10,201 nucleotides of DNA from an uncultured Eggerthella sp. (GCA_900548955.1 URMQ01000053.1:1-10201), one strand, 5' to 3'. Shown: positions 1 through 6,976, counted from the stretch's first letter. Numbers and translations: made by a program. Notes: generated from the sequence alone by a model not told the origin.

Positions 1-668
1 ACTTCTGATAGTTGTTTTTCTTCCATAAACACAACAATATCAGCTGGTTCAATACAACTAAATACTGGACTAAACAACACTTCACACGTCGAGCACAATG
101 AATAGGTTTTAATACGATCGTATGCAGCTTCCATATCTTCTTTTGAAGCCACCACAAACTTAACTGCATCTTCTGATTCTAAGAGACCATAATTACCTTC
201 AAGCATCTCAGAAAACATGCCACTAGAAGGAAGCTTACAATCAACAGTGAAAGCAATAGTAGTAGGCACCGAAACAACATTCTTTAAAGAACAGCGCAAT
301 TCATGAAGTGCCGCTAGATCCACAGAACCATTAGTTTCTATCTCTATGACGCGCTTATTGTCGTTACCCCAAGTATCGCTTAACGCTAAAGCTTCAATTA
401 AAGCGCTCAGACCTGGTTGAAGGGCAGGTTCTCCGCCGGTTAAGGTTACGCACGAGGCACACGTACCTGATACCCACGCTACCAACTGTTGCACAGATAA
501 ATTCTCATGGACACATGATTCATCATTTGCCCATGCCGTATCACACCACGAACAAGTCAGATTGCAACCCGTCATTCGGATGAAGGCAGCAAGCCTACCC
601 GCTCTAAGACCTTCGCCATTAACAGAAACAAAGCGCTCGGCAACGGGAAACATAATTTCTTGATTCAT
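1..668 (-). CDS. queE: 7-carboxy-7-deazaguanine synthase QueE (partial, 3' end outside window)
   Basis: Radical SAM enzyme that rearranges 6-carboxy-5,6,7,8-tetrahydropterin to 7-carboxy-7-deazaguanine on the way to preQ0 and queuosine. I translated this frame by hand from the ATG at 668; it stays open for about 222 codons and leaves the window without a stop, so the C-terminus is missing. QueE features seen: an N-terminal VNGEG stretch (residues 16-20), the cluster motif C35-x3-C39-x2-C42 inside TGCNLTCSWCDT, the SAM-binding GGEP (78-81), ETNG (111-114) and DCKLPSSG (143-150). E. coli QueE is about 223 residues, so probably only a short tail is lost. A GGAGA ribosome site (678-682) lies 9 bases before the ATG. 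The gene starts 15 bases after queD, whose product makes its substrate, so co-transcription is very likely. Confidence 0.93.
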   Translation of the reverse strand, partial: MNQEIMFPVAERFVSVNGEGLRAGRLAAFIRMTGCNLTCSWCDTAWANDESCVHENLSVQQLVAWVSGTCASCVTLTGGEPALQPGLSALIEALALSDTWGNDNKRVIEIETNGSVDLAALHELRCSLKNVVSVPTTIAFTVDCKLPSSGMFSEMLEGNYGLLESEDAVKFVVASKEDMEAAYDRIKTYSLCSTCEVLFSPVFSCIEPADIVVFMEEKQLSE

Positions 669-683
669 CCGATGCAATCTCCA

Positions 684-1106
684 CTACTCACCACAATAAA
701 TTGCACAGTTATTAGGCGTTTCGTACACTTCGATTTCCGATACCGGCAGACCTTTTTCTGCTAAACGATCATAAAAATAATGAGCGAGATTTTCTGCCGT
801 TGTTCTGAAAGGCAAGATGGTTAAGGTAAAGCCTTCATTCTCTAGGCAAGACAATGTTTGTGCCTGAAGAGATCCTTCTTCAACAATAAAGGAATGATCA
901 AATTCTTCTGTTAAAGCGCGAACTTCTTTTTTGAATTCACCAAAATCAAGAACCATATCTTTATGCGTACCTTCTTTGCACAATTCTGCTTGTGCAATAT
1001 AAGCAACCACACGCCAACGATGGCCATGTAAGTTTTCGCATTTACCGTGGTAGTCGGTCAGAAAATGAGCAGCATCGAAACTGCTTTCGGTTTTTAACTT
1101 GTACAT
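684..1106 (-). CDS. queD: 6-carboxy-5,6,7,8-tetrahydropterin synthase QueD
   Basis: Converts 7,8-dihydroneopterin triphosphate to 6-carboxytetrahydropterin in the cytoplasm, the step before QueE. The 140-residue length fits the QueD/PTPS family. Visible residues: the zinc ligands H14, H27 and H29, the last two in NLHGHRWRV; the catalytic Cys23 in the QueD-type C-x3-HGH arrangement (CENLHGH); LDFGEFK (53-59); the D70-H71 pair (FDHSF); TTAENLA (102-108); and substrate-binding E129 in VYETPNN. The C-x3-HGH spacing favours the bacterial queuosine enzyme over eukaryotic-type pyruvoyltetrahydropterin synthase. An AGGAAA ribosome site overlaps the stop of the upstream thioesterase gene, 8 bases away, so the two are probably translationally coupled. 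Neither queC nor folE is in the window. Confidence 0.95.
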   Translation of the reverse strand: MYKLKTESSFDAAHFLTDYHGKCENLHGHRWRVVAYIAQAELCKEGTHKDMVLDFGEFKKEVRALTEEFDHSFIVEEGSLQAQTLSCLENEGFTLTILPFRTTAENLAHYFYDRLAEKGLPVSEIEVYETPNNCAIYCGE

Positions 1107-1114
1107 AATTTCCT

Positions 1115-1534
1115 TTACAGATCAATTATTTGATTGTTGGTTACTGCAACATTTACCGTTGCTTTAACCGCCAATTCTCCATCAGGACGACGGACTTCAA
1201 CTTCAGATATTACCGTGCGTCTACCTGATTTCAACACCGTTCCAATGACATCAATATATTCATCATCAACACGCACAGGACGTAAGTAATTCGCATTAAC
1301 CGACATCGTTGCATTTTCTCGTCCAAGAGTATCAACGGCTCCCGTGCCTGCTATATCGACAAGAGCAAGAAGAAAACCACCATGAATAGTGCCGATATTA
1401 TTTCCACAGTCAGATCCAGGATATGCACGAAGAACAAAACGACCTTCTTCAGCTTCATGCAATTCACAGCGATCAAATCCGCGAATATCTACCACGTCTT
1501 CTTCGCAATATGCCAAAATTTTTGGGTGAAGCAT
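1115..1534 (-). CDS. PaaI-family hotdog-fold thioesterase
   Basis: 139-residue single-domain hotdog protein, probably an acyl-CoA thioesterase of the PaaI/YbgC-like class acting in the cytoplasm; the acyl substrate cannot be read from sequence. The diagnostic stretch is IGTIHGGFLLALVDIAGT (47-64): the HGG at 51-53 is the usual start of the central hotdog helix, and Asp60 sits where PaaI enzymes have their catalytic acid. The later NANYLRPV (80-87) is the typical second conserved strand. The start is well supported by an AAAGGAGG ribosome site (1540-1547) 5 bases before the ATG. It is the first gene of the queD-queE operon, only 8 bases from queD, and reads divergently from dtd. No role for a thioesterase in 7-deazaguanine synthesis is known to me, so the link may be only shared transcription. 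Confidence 0.88.
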   Translation of the reverse strand: MLHPKILAYCEEDVVDIRGFDRCELHEAEEGRFVLRAYPGSDCGNNIGTIHGGFLLALVDIAGTGAVDTLGRENATMSVNANYLRPVRVDDEYIDVIGTVLKSGRRTVISEVEVRRPDGELAVKATVNVAVTNNQIIDL

Positions 1535-1600
1535 ACCGCCCTCCTTTCCTCTTTTGATTCATAATATCGTATAGCATAGTCCCTAAGCAGAAAGGTTTAC
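1535..1600. promoter_or_regulatory. Divergent promoter region between the thioesterase-queDE operon and dtd
   Basis: The 66 bases between two divergent starts must hold or border promoters for both directions unless dtd is served from further away. On the minus strand a TATTAT hexamer (plus positions 1561-1566) is a reasonable -10 for the thioesterase operon, but no good -35 precedes it. On the plus strand TTGATT (1554-1559) and CATAGT (1575-1580) are a weak pair with a short 15-base spacer. The region is AT-rich in its middle. The assignment is tentative. Confidence 0.35.
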
Positions 1601-2044
1601 ATGAGAGCACTTATTCAACGCGTAAGCTCTGCTTCTGTTTCTGCAGAACATAACACTACCCAACATATCGATAAAGGCTACGTTATTTTTCTTGGCGTAG
1701 GTCCCGAGGATAATGAAGAGACTGCCAAATCGTTATGGTCAAAAATTTCTAAACTTCGCATATTTGAAGATGACCAAGGCAAAACTAATCTATCAATTCA
1801 TGATGTTGAGGGAAGTATTCTTCTTGTCTCTCAATTTACACTGTACGCCGATTGCCGTAAGGGAAATAGACCATCGTTTACTAAAGCAGCAAAACCAGAA
1901 CAAGCAGAAACACTGTATACCTATTTTGGGAATCTAATACACCAAGACAATATTGACCTTAAAACGGGATGGTTTGGTGCCATGATGGAAGTCTCACTGG
2001 TAAATAATGGCCCTTTCACCATCTGGCTTGATACCGACAACTAG
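1601..2044 (+). CDS. dtd: D-aminoacyl-tRNA deacylase Dtd
   Basis: Hydrolyses D-amino acids (and mischarged glycine) from tRNA, a chirality proofreading step of translation. The 147-residue length is that of the DTD1 family. Family features seen: the start MRALIQRVSSASV, the SQFTL block (77-81) whose Ser-Gln is part of the active site, RKGNRPSFT (86-94), TGWFGAMMEVSLVNNGP (122-138) and the C-terminal NGPFTIWLDT, which carries the Gly-Pro motif (137-138) that forms the chiral filter. An AAAGG ribosome site (1591-1595) is 5 bases before the ATG. It is followed after 6 bases by a membrane protein gene, so it heads a small operon. It is unrelated in function to the divergent queDE operon, although both concern tRNA quality or modification. 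Confidence 0.96.
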   Translation: MRALIQRVSSASVSAEHNTTQHIDKGYVIFLGVGPEDNEETAKSLWSKISKLRIFEDDQGKTNLSIHDVEGSILLVSQFTLYADCRKGNRPSFTKAAKPEQAETLYTYFGNLIHQDNIDLKTGWFGAMMEVSLVNNGPFTIWLDTDN

Positions 2045-2050
2045 ATATTC

Positions 2051-2509
2051 ATGATACAAACTACTAACAATCCAACACCTACCCCATCCAAAGCGATGTC
2101 AAAGTCATCTCAACAGGCACTTTGGTGTGCTCGCATAGTGTTTGGACTTGTATTCGTCATCAATGTTCAGTGTGCTTTGCAATTTGTTTTCATACCCAAT
2201 GCATATGTAGGTGCCTACGAACTTGAAGGCATCTCAGGAATCATTGCTCTACAAGGCATGGGAATTGCCTTTCTTATGTGGAATGCCACCTATCCATTCT
2301 TTATTGCTCATCCCATCAAATGGCGCGTAGTAGGCATTATTATTCTTATCCAACAAGCAATAGGGCTCATTGGAGAATCACTGCTCTTGGTATGGCTGCC
2401 AAGTGGACACGAAATTCTCGCAACCAGCATTCAACGTTTTATCTTTTTCGATGGAATAGGACTACTTGCAATGACTGTTGCATACTTTGTTCTTATTAAA
2501 AAGCTCTAA
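2051..2509 (+). CDS. Four-helix integral membrane protein of unknown function
   Basis: I do not recognise the family. The 152-residue product has a polar, Thr/Pro-rich N-terminus (1-20) and then four likely membrane helices at about 27-49, 61-85, 92-116 and 128-149, ending in a short basic tail (IKKL). There are no cysteine pairs, nucleotide-binding motifs or a signal peptidase site. Small four-helix proteins of this kind include DoxX-like and other poorly characterised families, but no diagnostic motif is visible. The gene starts only 6 bases after dtd with no recognisable Shine-Dalgarno, so translation may depend on coupling to dtd. An internal ATG (2096, residue 16) is an alternative start but has no better ribosome site. 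Hydrophobicity and composition look genuinely coding, and the gene ends at a terminator-like hairpin. Confidence 0.75.
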   Translation: MIQTTNNPTPTPSKAMSKSSQQALWCARIVFGLVFVINVQCALQFVFIPNAYVGAYELEGISGIIALQGMGIAFLMWNATYPFFIAHPIKWRVVGIIILIQQAIGLIGESLLLVWLPSGHEILATSIQRFIFFDGIGLLAMTVAYFVLIKKL

Positions 2510-2557
2510 GGTAGCTGAAGCACCAGCGAGCACTCGAGCTTTCCCTTTAGAGTTTTT
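2504..2557. terminator. Candidate bidirectional terminator between dtd operon and focA
   Basis: CTCTAAGG (2504-2511) can pair with CCTTTAGAG (2544-2552) with a single bulged base. The stem is followed by TTTTT on the plus strand and, read on the minus strand, by CTTTTTAA. The 32-base loop contains a smaller GCTG/CAGC hairpin (2514-2517 with 2524-2527). It lies exactly where two convergent genes meet and overlaps the last codons of the plus-strand gene. The long loop makes it less certain than a compact terminator. Confidence 0.5.
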
Positions 2558-2588
2558 ACGTCGGATTACTAATTATCTAACAAAACCC

Positions 2589-3440
2589 TTACTTGCTTTT
2601 CTTATGGTAAGCAACCCAATACGCCATACCCACAAAAAGCGCTCCACCTACAATATTGCCTGGTACCGTAGCGCTCCAATTCCAAAGAGCACCACCCCAA
2701 GTAAGTACTGAAGGATCGATTCCAGCAGGTACAATACCTACCGAAGTAAGCAAGATACCCATGGGTAAAAAGAACATATTCGCAACGCAGTGTTCAAAAC
2801 CACAAGCAACAAACGCTGCAATAGGAAGCAAAATGCCAAGCATCTTATCAGCAACCGTCTTACCAGCATAAGCAATCCAGACTGCCAAGCAAACTAAGAA
2901 GTTACACATGATCCCCTTGGCAAAAAGAGTAATCCAATCAGGAGTCATCTTGCCTGACGCAACACTAACCATAGTGGATCCAACAATACCGCCATTCATC
3001 GTGTGCATGCCACTTAAATAGACCAGACCAACAATAATAAGGGCGCCCACAAAATTACCTACAAAAACAACGATCCAGTTTTTAATAACAGCACCCCAAG
3101 AAATCTTTTTACTTGCCGCCGTCATAACAATCATAGTGTTGCCCGTAAACAATTCAGCACCACAAACAACAACAAGCAAAAGACCCAAAGAAAACAGTGC
3201 GCCACCTAGCACGCGCTGTACCGCAAAGGGTAAATCGGGATCTCCTGAAACAAGGAGAAAGAACATGGCACCCATAGCAATGAATGCGCCAGCCATCATA
3301 GAGAGCACGAAAGACTGGGTAAAACTCATAGACGTTTTAGTAATACCTAAACCTTCTGCCTTCGCTTCAATTTCTGCAGGAGACAACGAATCGCTTTTAG
3401 GTAATTTCGGCAAAACATCTTTGAGTTCATCTAATGACAT
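2589..3440 (-). CDS. focA: Formate/nitrite transporter family channel (FocA-like)
   Basis: Pentameric inner-membrane channel of the FNT family, most likely moving formate (or nitrite or a similar small anion). From the ATG at 3440 the protein is 283 residues, matching E. coli FocA (285). A longer frame from a TTG at 3488 is less likely: it adds 16 non-conserved residues and lacks a ribosome site, whereas GGAC and GGGTGAT lie before the ATG. FNT landmarks, numbered from that ATG: AELFTGNTM (95-103), NFVGAL (129-134), the signature KGIMCNFLVCLAVW (175-188), GFEHCVAN with the conserved pore His217, and PGNIVGGA (260-267). Six membrane helices are apparent after a soluble N-terminus of about 35 residues. 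FocA often neighbours pflB; here it stands alone, convergent with the dtd operon. Formate versus nitrite specificity cannot be settled by eye. Confidence 0.93.
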   Translation of the reverse strand: MSLDELKDVLPKLPKSDSLSPAEIEAKAEGLGITKTSMSFTQSFVLSMMAGAFIAMGAMFFLLVSGDPDLPFAVQRVLGGALFSLGLLLVVVCGAELFTGNTMIVMTAASKKISWGAVIKNWIVVFVGNFVGALIIVGLVYLSGMHTMNGGIVGSTMVSVASGKMTPDWITLFAKGIMCNFLVCLAVWIAYAGKTVADKMLGILLPIAAFVACGFEHCVANMFFLPMGILLTSVGIVPAGIDPSVLTWGGALWNWSATVPGNIVGGALFVGMAYWVAYHKKSK

Positions 3441-3567
3441 ATCATCACCCGTCCTTTTGGTATTGCGTAGGCAATCGCATACCGACAACTAGAAATGACT
3501 ACATTCCTCTGCTCTCACGACGAAACCATAGCACAGATACGTTTTCAGACTCAGTAAAGGAGCGTTA

Positions 3568-3609
3568 ATGGCTATGGAAATATATGCCGTTGGTTTAACG
3601 ACGGAGTAA
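3568..3609 (+). CDS. Possible 13-codon leader ORF in focA upstream region
   Basis: ATG to TAA encoding MAMEIYAVGLTTE. A textbook AAAGGAG ribosome site (3556-3562) sits 5 bases before the ATG, better than for several real genes here. The 3' half can form a weak CGTT/AACG hairpin (3588-3600). It lies about 130 bases ahead of the alcohol dehydrogenase operon, so it could be a leader peptide for that operon, the remnant of a lost gene, or chance. No amino-acid run typical of attenuation is present. Confidence 0.25.
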   Translation: MAMEIYAVGLTTE

Positions 3610-3637
3610 TTTCTGTATACATCAATTTCTATACATT
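3608..3637. repeat. Imperfect tandem repeat with an 8-bp palindrome
   Basis: AATTTCTGTATACATC (3608-3623) is followed immediately by AATTTCTATACATT (3624-3637); the second copy lacks two bases (GT) and differs at the last base. The first copy contains the perfect palindrome TGTATACA (3614-3621). The position, between divergent focA and the alcohol dehydrogenase operon, suits a regulator-binding site, but no regulator can be named. Confidence 0.6.
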
Positions 3638-3665
3638 TATTGAACATGACAGAAGAAAGATGTAT

Positions 3666-3695
3666 TTGCTTAATAAAATAGTTAGACTATCTAAT
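3666..3695 (+). promoter_or_regulatory. Candidate promoter of the alcohol/aldehyde dehydrogenase operon with overlapping inverted repeat
   Basis: A -35-like TTGCTT (3666-3671) and a -10-like TCTAAT (3690-3695, five of six consensus bases) are separated by 18 bases, about 40 bases before the TTG start at 3737. The inverted repeat TTAGA-CTA-TCTAA (3682-3694) overlaps the -10, where a repressor bound to it would block polymerase. The elements are seen; the function is inferred. Confidence 0.4.
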
Positions 3696-3736
3696 AATTT
3701 GTCAATCAAAATAAACGTAAAAGGTTAGGAGAACCA

Positions 3737-4201
3737 TTGCTCGAAGTTCGCACTTCGGGGCGAGGTCAGGTAAATAGACACACCCATCCCAAACGATCTT
3801 TATGGAAACGAATATATGTTTCACTACTTCTTTTTATTTTGCCTTTGTTGTTAAAGGTTTTCCGTCTTTCAAAAAAAGTCCGCTCAGAAGGAGCCTATTT
3901 GGGCGAAGGATTTGTTTTACGACTTACTATTTCAGGGTTTTCCCAGAGCAAATCATTACGCTTCTCCCACAATTCTTGGCATGGTTGTTCTGCCAACGAA
4001 AAGCCAACTCTTACTATCACTTTCCGTGATTTAGATTATGCATACGATATTTTCTCTGGCGGAATAACGCTCAAAGAAGGACTATCCGCTCGACTATTCA
4101 CCACTCATGGTCCTAACGACAAGGGCGTATCTGTTACCTATTTATTCACCGTAATTCTAAAAACGTTTTTCTTTTGGCGTAATGCCTATCGGAGGTATTA
4201 A
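3737..4201 (+). CDS. Hypothetical protein with one N-terminal membrane segment, first gene of dehydrogenase operon
   Basis: I do not recognise this 154-residue protein with confidence. It begins with a basic stretch (HPKRSLWKR, 16-25), then one hydrophobic segment (about 26-42), then a soluble domain of about 110 residues containing KPTLTITFRDLDYAYDIF (89-106) followed by a conserved-looking GGITLKEGL and HGPNDKGV. The layout faintly recalls SCP2-like lipid-binding domains, but this is a guess. The start is TTG: the frame has no internal ATG, and an AGGAG ribosome site (3727-3731) lies exactly 5 bases before it. Its TAA abuts the ATG of the alcohol dehydrogenase gene, so the two are translationally coupled. 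A membrane-attached partner or substrate-handling role for the two enzymes would fit but is not shown. Confidence 0.8.
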   Translation: MLEVRTSGRGQVNRHTHPKRSLWKRIYVSLLLFILPLLLKVFRLSKKVRSEGAYLGEGFVLRLTISGFSQSKSLRFSHNSWHGCSANEKPTLTITFRDLDYAYDIFSGGITLKEGLSARLFTTHGPNDKGVSVTYLFTVILKTFFFWRNAYRRY

Positions 4202-5380
4202 ATGAACGCATTTGAATTCCATTGCCCTACAAAAATCATCTGTGGCAAAAACGCTCTTCATAAATTACCCGTTAAAATGGCGGATCGTAACGTAACAAAG
4301 CCCCTTATTGTTACCGACGAAAACCTGGTAAAACTTGGAATTGCAGAGCACGTATTTGCTCCCTTGAAAGAAGCTGATATTCCTTACGTGGTCTACGACC
4401 AGGTTCCCCCCGATTCATCTTTAACCGTTGTAAACGAAGTAGCGGAACTCTATCGTTCGCAAGGCTGCAATGGTTGGATTGCTTTAGGTGGTGGATCTGC
4501 AATAGATACCGCCAAGGGAGCAGCAGCTTCAGTCTCAGTAGGTGAAAAGGATTTCACCGAACTTCAAGGATCAGAAATCCTGCAAGATGATCTTGATACC
4601 ATAATTGCCATTCCCACGACTGCAGGCACCGGCTCTGAAGTAACCCTTGTAGCCGTTGTGGCCGATACGCAGGCTCATGCCAAACTAAGTTACACCTCTT
4701 ATCGCTTGGTGCCGCATTTGGCATTTCTTGACCCGCAGCTCACGGCTTCGCTACCTCCAAAGCTTACCGCTACAACGGGTATAGACGCACTTACTCACGC
4801 TATTGAAGCCTATACTTCAATTCAGAAAAACCCTATTAGCGATGCCTTAGCGGTACAGGCAATTCGTCTAATTACCGAAAACTTGGCTCACTCTTGTGCT
4901 GAACCAAATGACTTAGACGCACGAACCAATCTTGCCCTTGGCAGCCTTTTGGCAGGCGCTTCCTTCTCTAACGCGATGGTTGGAATCGTCCATGCAATAG
5001 GTCATTCGCTTGGTGGTCTTTGTCATATTCCTCATGGTCAAGCAATGATGCTCCTTCTTCCTCATTGCATTCATTTCAACCGCTCTCACGGGTATCACAA
5101 GGGGTTGTATGGCGAATTGCTTTCTGCTCTTCGTCCCGACTTAGACACGGCACGACTTTCCGCAGAAGAAAAAGATGCTCTTTTCGAAACCGAGTTGTTC
5201 ACCATGAATGATTTCTATCATCGTGAATATCAAGTACCAACAAAATTAAGCGAACTGCGCGTTACCAAAGAACAACTTCCTGCCGTTGCAAAACAGGCAC
5301 GCTATGACGGTGCAGCTTTATATAACAAGCACGAAATCACCGAAGAAGTTGCATTAGAGATTTTGGAGGCAGCACTGTAA
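4202..5380 (+). CDS. Iron-containing (group III) alcohol dehydrogenase
   Basis: NAD(P)-dependent interconversion of an alcohol and its aldehyde or ketone in the cytoplasm. The 392-residue length suits the Fe-ADH family (FucO, DhaT, butanol dehydrogenases). The cofactor-binding GGGSAIDTAKG (96-106) and PTTAGTGSEVT (138-148) are present, as are all four expected metal ligands: D195 and H199 in GIDALTHA, H264 in GIVHAIGHSLGG and H278 in PHGQAM. The D195/H199/H264/H278 spacing matches FucO within one residue, so the enzyme should be active. The substrate cannot be assigned; glycol, propanediol, butanol or longer alcohols are all possible. A GGAGG site (4191-4195) lies 6 bases before the ATG. The gene abuts the preceding one and overlaps the next by one base (TAATG), giving a coupled operon with an aldehyde dehydrogenase. 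Confidence 0.95.
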   Translation: MNAFEFHCPTKIICGKNALHKLPVKMADRNVTKPLIVTDENLVKLGIAEHVFAPLKEADIPYVVYDQVPPDSSLTVVNEVAELYRSQGCNGWIALGGGSAIDTAKGAAASVSVGEKDFTELQGSEILQDDLDTIIAIPTTAGTGSEVTLVAVVADTQAHAKLSYTSYRLVPHLAFLDPQLTASLPPKLTATTGIDALTHAIEAYTSIQKNPISDALAVQAIRLITENLAHSCAEPNDLDARTNLALGSLLAGASFSNAMVGIVHAIGHSLGGLCHIPHGQAMMLLLPHCIHFNRSHGYHKGLYGELLSALRPDLDTARLSAEEKDALFETELFTMNDFYHREYQVPTKLSELRVTKEQLPAVAKQARYDGAALYNKHEITEEVALEILEAAL

Positions 5381-6855
5381 TGACATCGCATATGACACAA
5401 ACAAATTCTACGCAAACAGATTCCGCAAAGAAAACCCTTTCTTCGCCACCAAACAGCTTATATACGTGCGCAGCAGATGTTCAGGCAGCAGTAGATTCAA
5501 TGCATGAATGGTTCGAAACAGGAAAAACTCTTCCTTTACATTTCCGCCGCAGCGTTTTACAAAATTTGCGCGCTTACTTAAAAAAGCACGAAGAGGAAGT
5601 TCTCGAAGCTCTTCACAGCGACCTTGGAAAAGCTCCTTTTGAAGGCTATGCTACCGAGCTTGGCATCGTCTATGACGAAATAAAACTATGTTCCAGCAAG
5701 TTATATGCTTGGGCAAAACCAAAACGTGTAGCTACTCCCTTGGCGCATTTTCCTTCAACATCCAAGGTGTACCCTTCTCCTTTTGGCGTTGTTGCAGTCC
5801 TTTCACCTTGGAACTATCCTCTGCAGCTAGCCCTTGTTCCAGTTATTGATGCCATTACTGCAGGTAATTGCGTTGTTTTGAAACCTTCCCACACCTCCCC
5901 TGCTACCAGCGCCTTCCTGCAAAAACTTTGTGATGAAGTATTCGATAAGAATTTAGTGCGATGCCTACCAGGTGGCGGCGGTATGAATGATTGGATCTTG
6001 GAAACTAAATTCGACAAAATCTTTTTCACGGGTAGTCCGCGCGTTGGTCGTCAGATCATGCATGCAGCTGCAGACAATCTTACCGATGTAACGTTGGAAC
6101 TTGGCGGAAAAAGCCCCTGCATTATTGCCGAAGATACCAATATCAAACGAGCTGCACAGCGTATTGCGTGGGGTAAATGCATCAATTCTGGTCAAACTTG
6201 TGTTGCGCCTGATTATTTCTTGATTCATGAAAACGTCGTTGACGAATTCGTACGTGAATTAGATAAGTGGCTCCATAAATACTATGGTCAAAATATCTTA
6301 GAGTGCGAAGAATATCCACACATGATTAATGAACATCATTTCGATCGTGTCTGCGGGCTTATTGATAACCACAACGAAAATGCCACTATTGCCCTAGGGG
6401 GCGGTCGTGATCGAGAAACGCTGCGTATTGAACCTACCCTGATGCGTGGCGTCACTCTGGAAGACCCCGTAATGGGAGAAGAAATATTTGGTCCTGTGCT
6501 TCCCGTAATGACATGGAAGACCTTTGATGAGGCACTAGCTATAATCCGCAGTTTTCCTGAGCCTTTGGCCTGTTACGTGTTCTCTAGCAGTAAGGTTTTC
6601 CAAGAGCAGGTTATTAATTCGGTCCCCTTTGGTGGCGCCACAATAAATGATGTTGTCATTCACCTGGCTAACAATCATATGGGTTTTGGAGGCTTTGGGG
6701 AATCGGGTATGGGCGCTTACCACGGTAAAGTTGGGTTTGATTGCTTTACGCATTACAAATCTACGTTGAAGAAATCAAACCTTATCGAAATGCCTGTCCG
6801 TAACCCCCCATTCAGCAACATGAAAATGAACATCGTGAAATTACTTATGCGCTAA
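5380..6855 (+). CDS. Aldehyde dehydrogenase, class 3-like
   Basis: NAD(P)-dependent oxidation of an aldehyde to the carboxylic acid. The 491-residue protein has all the catalytic elements: PWNYP with N145, K168 (VVLKPS), FTGSPRVG (216-223), general base E240 in LELGGKSP, nucleophile C274 in NSGQTCVAPDYFL, and E368 in EEIFGP. The GQTC-x-APDY signature and the C-terminal GFGGFGESGMGAYHG followed by FTHYKS are typical of class 3 (ALDH3/YwdH-like) enzymes acting on medium- or long-chain or aromatic aldehydes. CoA-acylating enzymes (AdhE, PduP) have a different architecture. The first 25 residues are Thr/Ser-rich and unconserved, so M5 (5392) could also be the start; the GGAGG at 5365-5369 fits either. 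It overlaps the alcohol dehydrogenase stop by one base and is the last gene of the operon. Confidence 0.94.
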   Translation: MTSHMTQTNSTQTDSAKKTLSSPPNSLYTCAADVQAAVDSMHEWFETGKTLPLHFRRSVLQNLRAYLKKHEEEVLEALHSDLGKAPFEGYATELGIVYDEIKLCSSKLYAWAKPKRVATPLAHFPSTSKVYPSPFGVVAVLSPWNYPLQLALVPVIDAITAGNCVVLKPSHTSPATSAFLQKLCDEVFDKNLVRCLPGGGGMNDWILETKFDKIFFTGSPRVGRQIMHAAADNLTDVTLELGGKSPCIIAEDTNIKRAAQRIAWGKCINSGQTCVAPDYFLIHENVVDEFVRELDKWLHKYYGQNILECEEYPHMINEHHFDRVCGLIDNHNENATIALGGGRDRETLRIEPTLMRGVTLEDPVMGEEIFGPVLPVMTWKTFDEALAIIRSFPEPLACYVFSSSKVFQEQVINSVPFGGATINDVVIHLANNHMGFGGFGESGMGAYHGKVGFDCFTHYKSTLKKSNLIEMPVRNPPFSNMKMNIVKLLMR

Positions 6856-6933
6856 ACAATGAATAGCATAGACACCACAAAACTTTTTTGAACAAAAGAG
6901 TAGCAAAAAAGACAAAGCGTATATATGAATTGT

Positions 6934-6966
6934 AAAAAGGGTCAAGCAGTAAACTCGGCCCTTTTT
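6934..6966. terminator. Bidirectional intrinsic terminator
   Basis: AAAAAGGGTC (6934-6943) pairs with GGCCCTTTTT (6957-6966), ten pairs including one G-U, around a 13-base loop. The arms supply a T-run in both directions, so it can end both the plus-strand dehydrogenase operon and the convergent minus-strand gene ending at 6977. The rest of the 120-base gap (6856-6976) shows nothing else I can support. Confidence 0.85.
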
Positions 6967-6976
6967 AAATCTCTAA

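Noticed and set aside
3441..3488. Longer focA start (TTG at 3488) adding 16 residues
   Set aside because: The extension is not conserved-looking and has no ribosome site; the ATG at 3440 gives the usual FocA length and has purine-rich sequence ahead of it.
3136..3492. 118-codon plus-strand frame across focA
   Set aside because: It is antisense to the clearly recognised FNT channel and shows no domain of its own.
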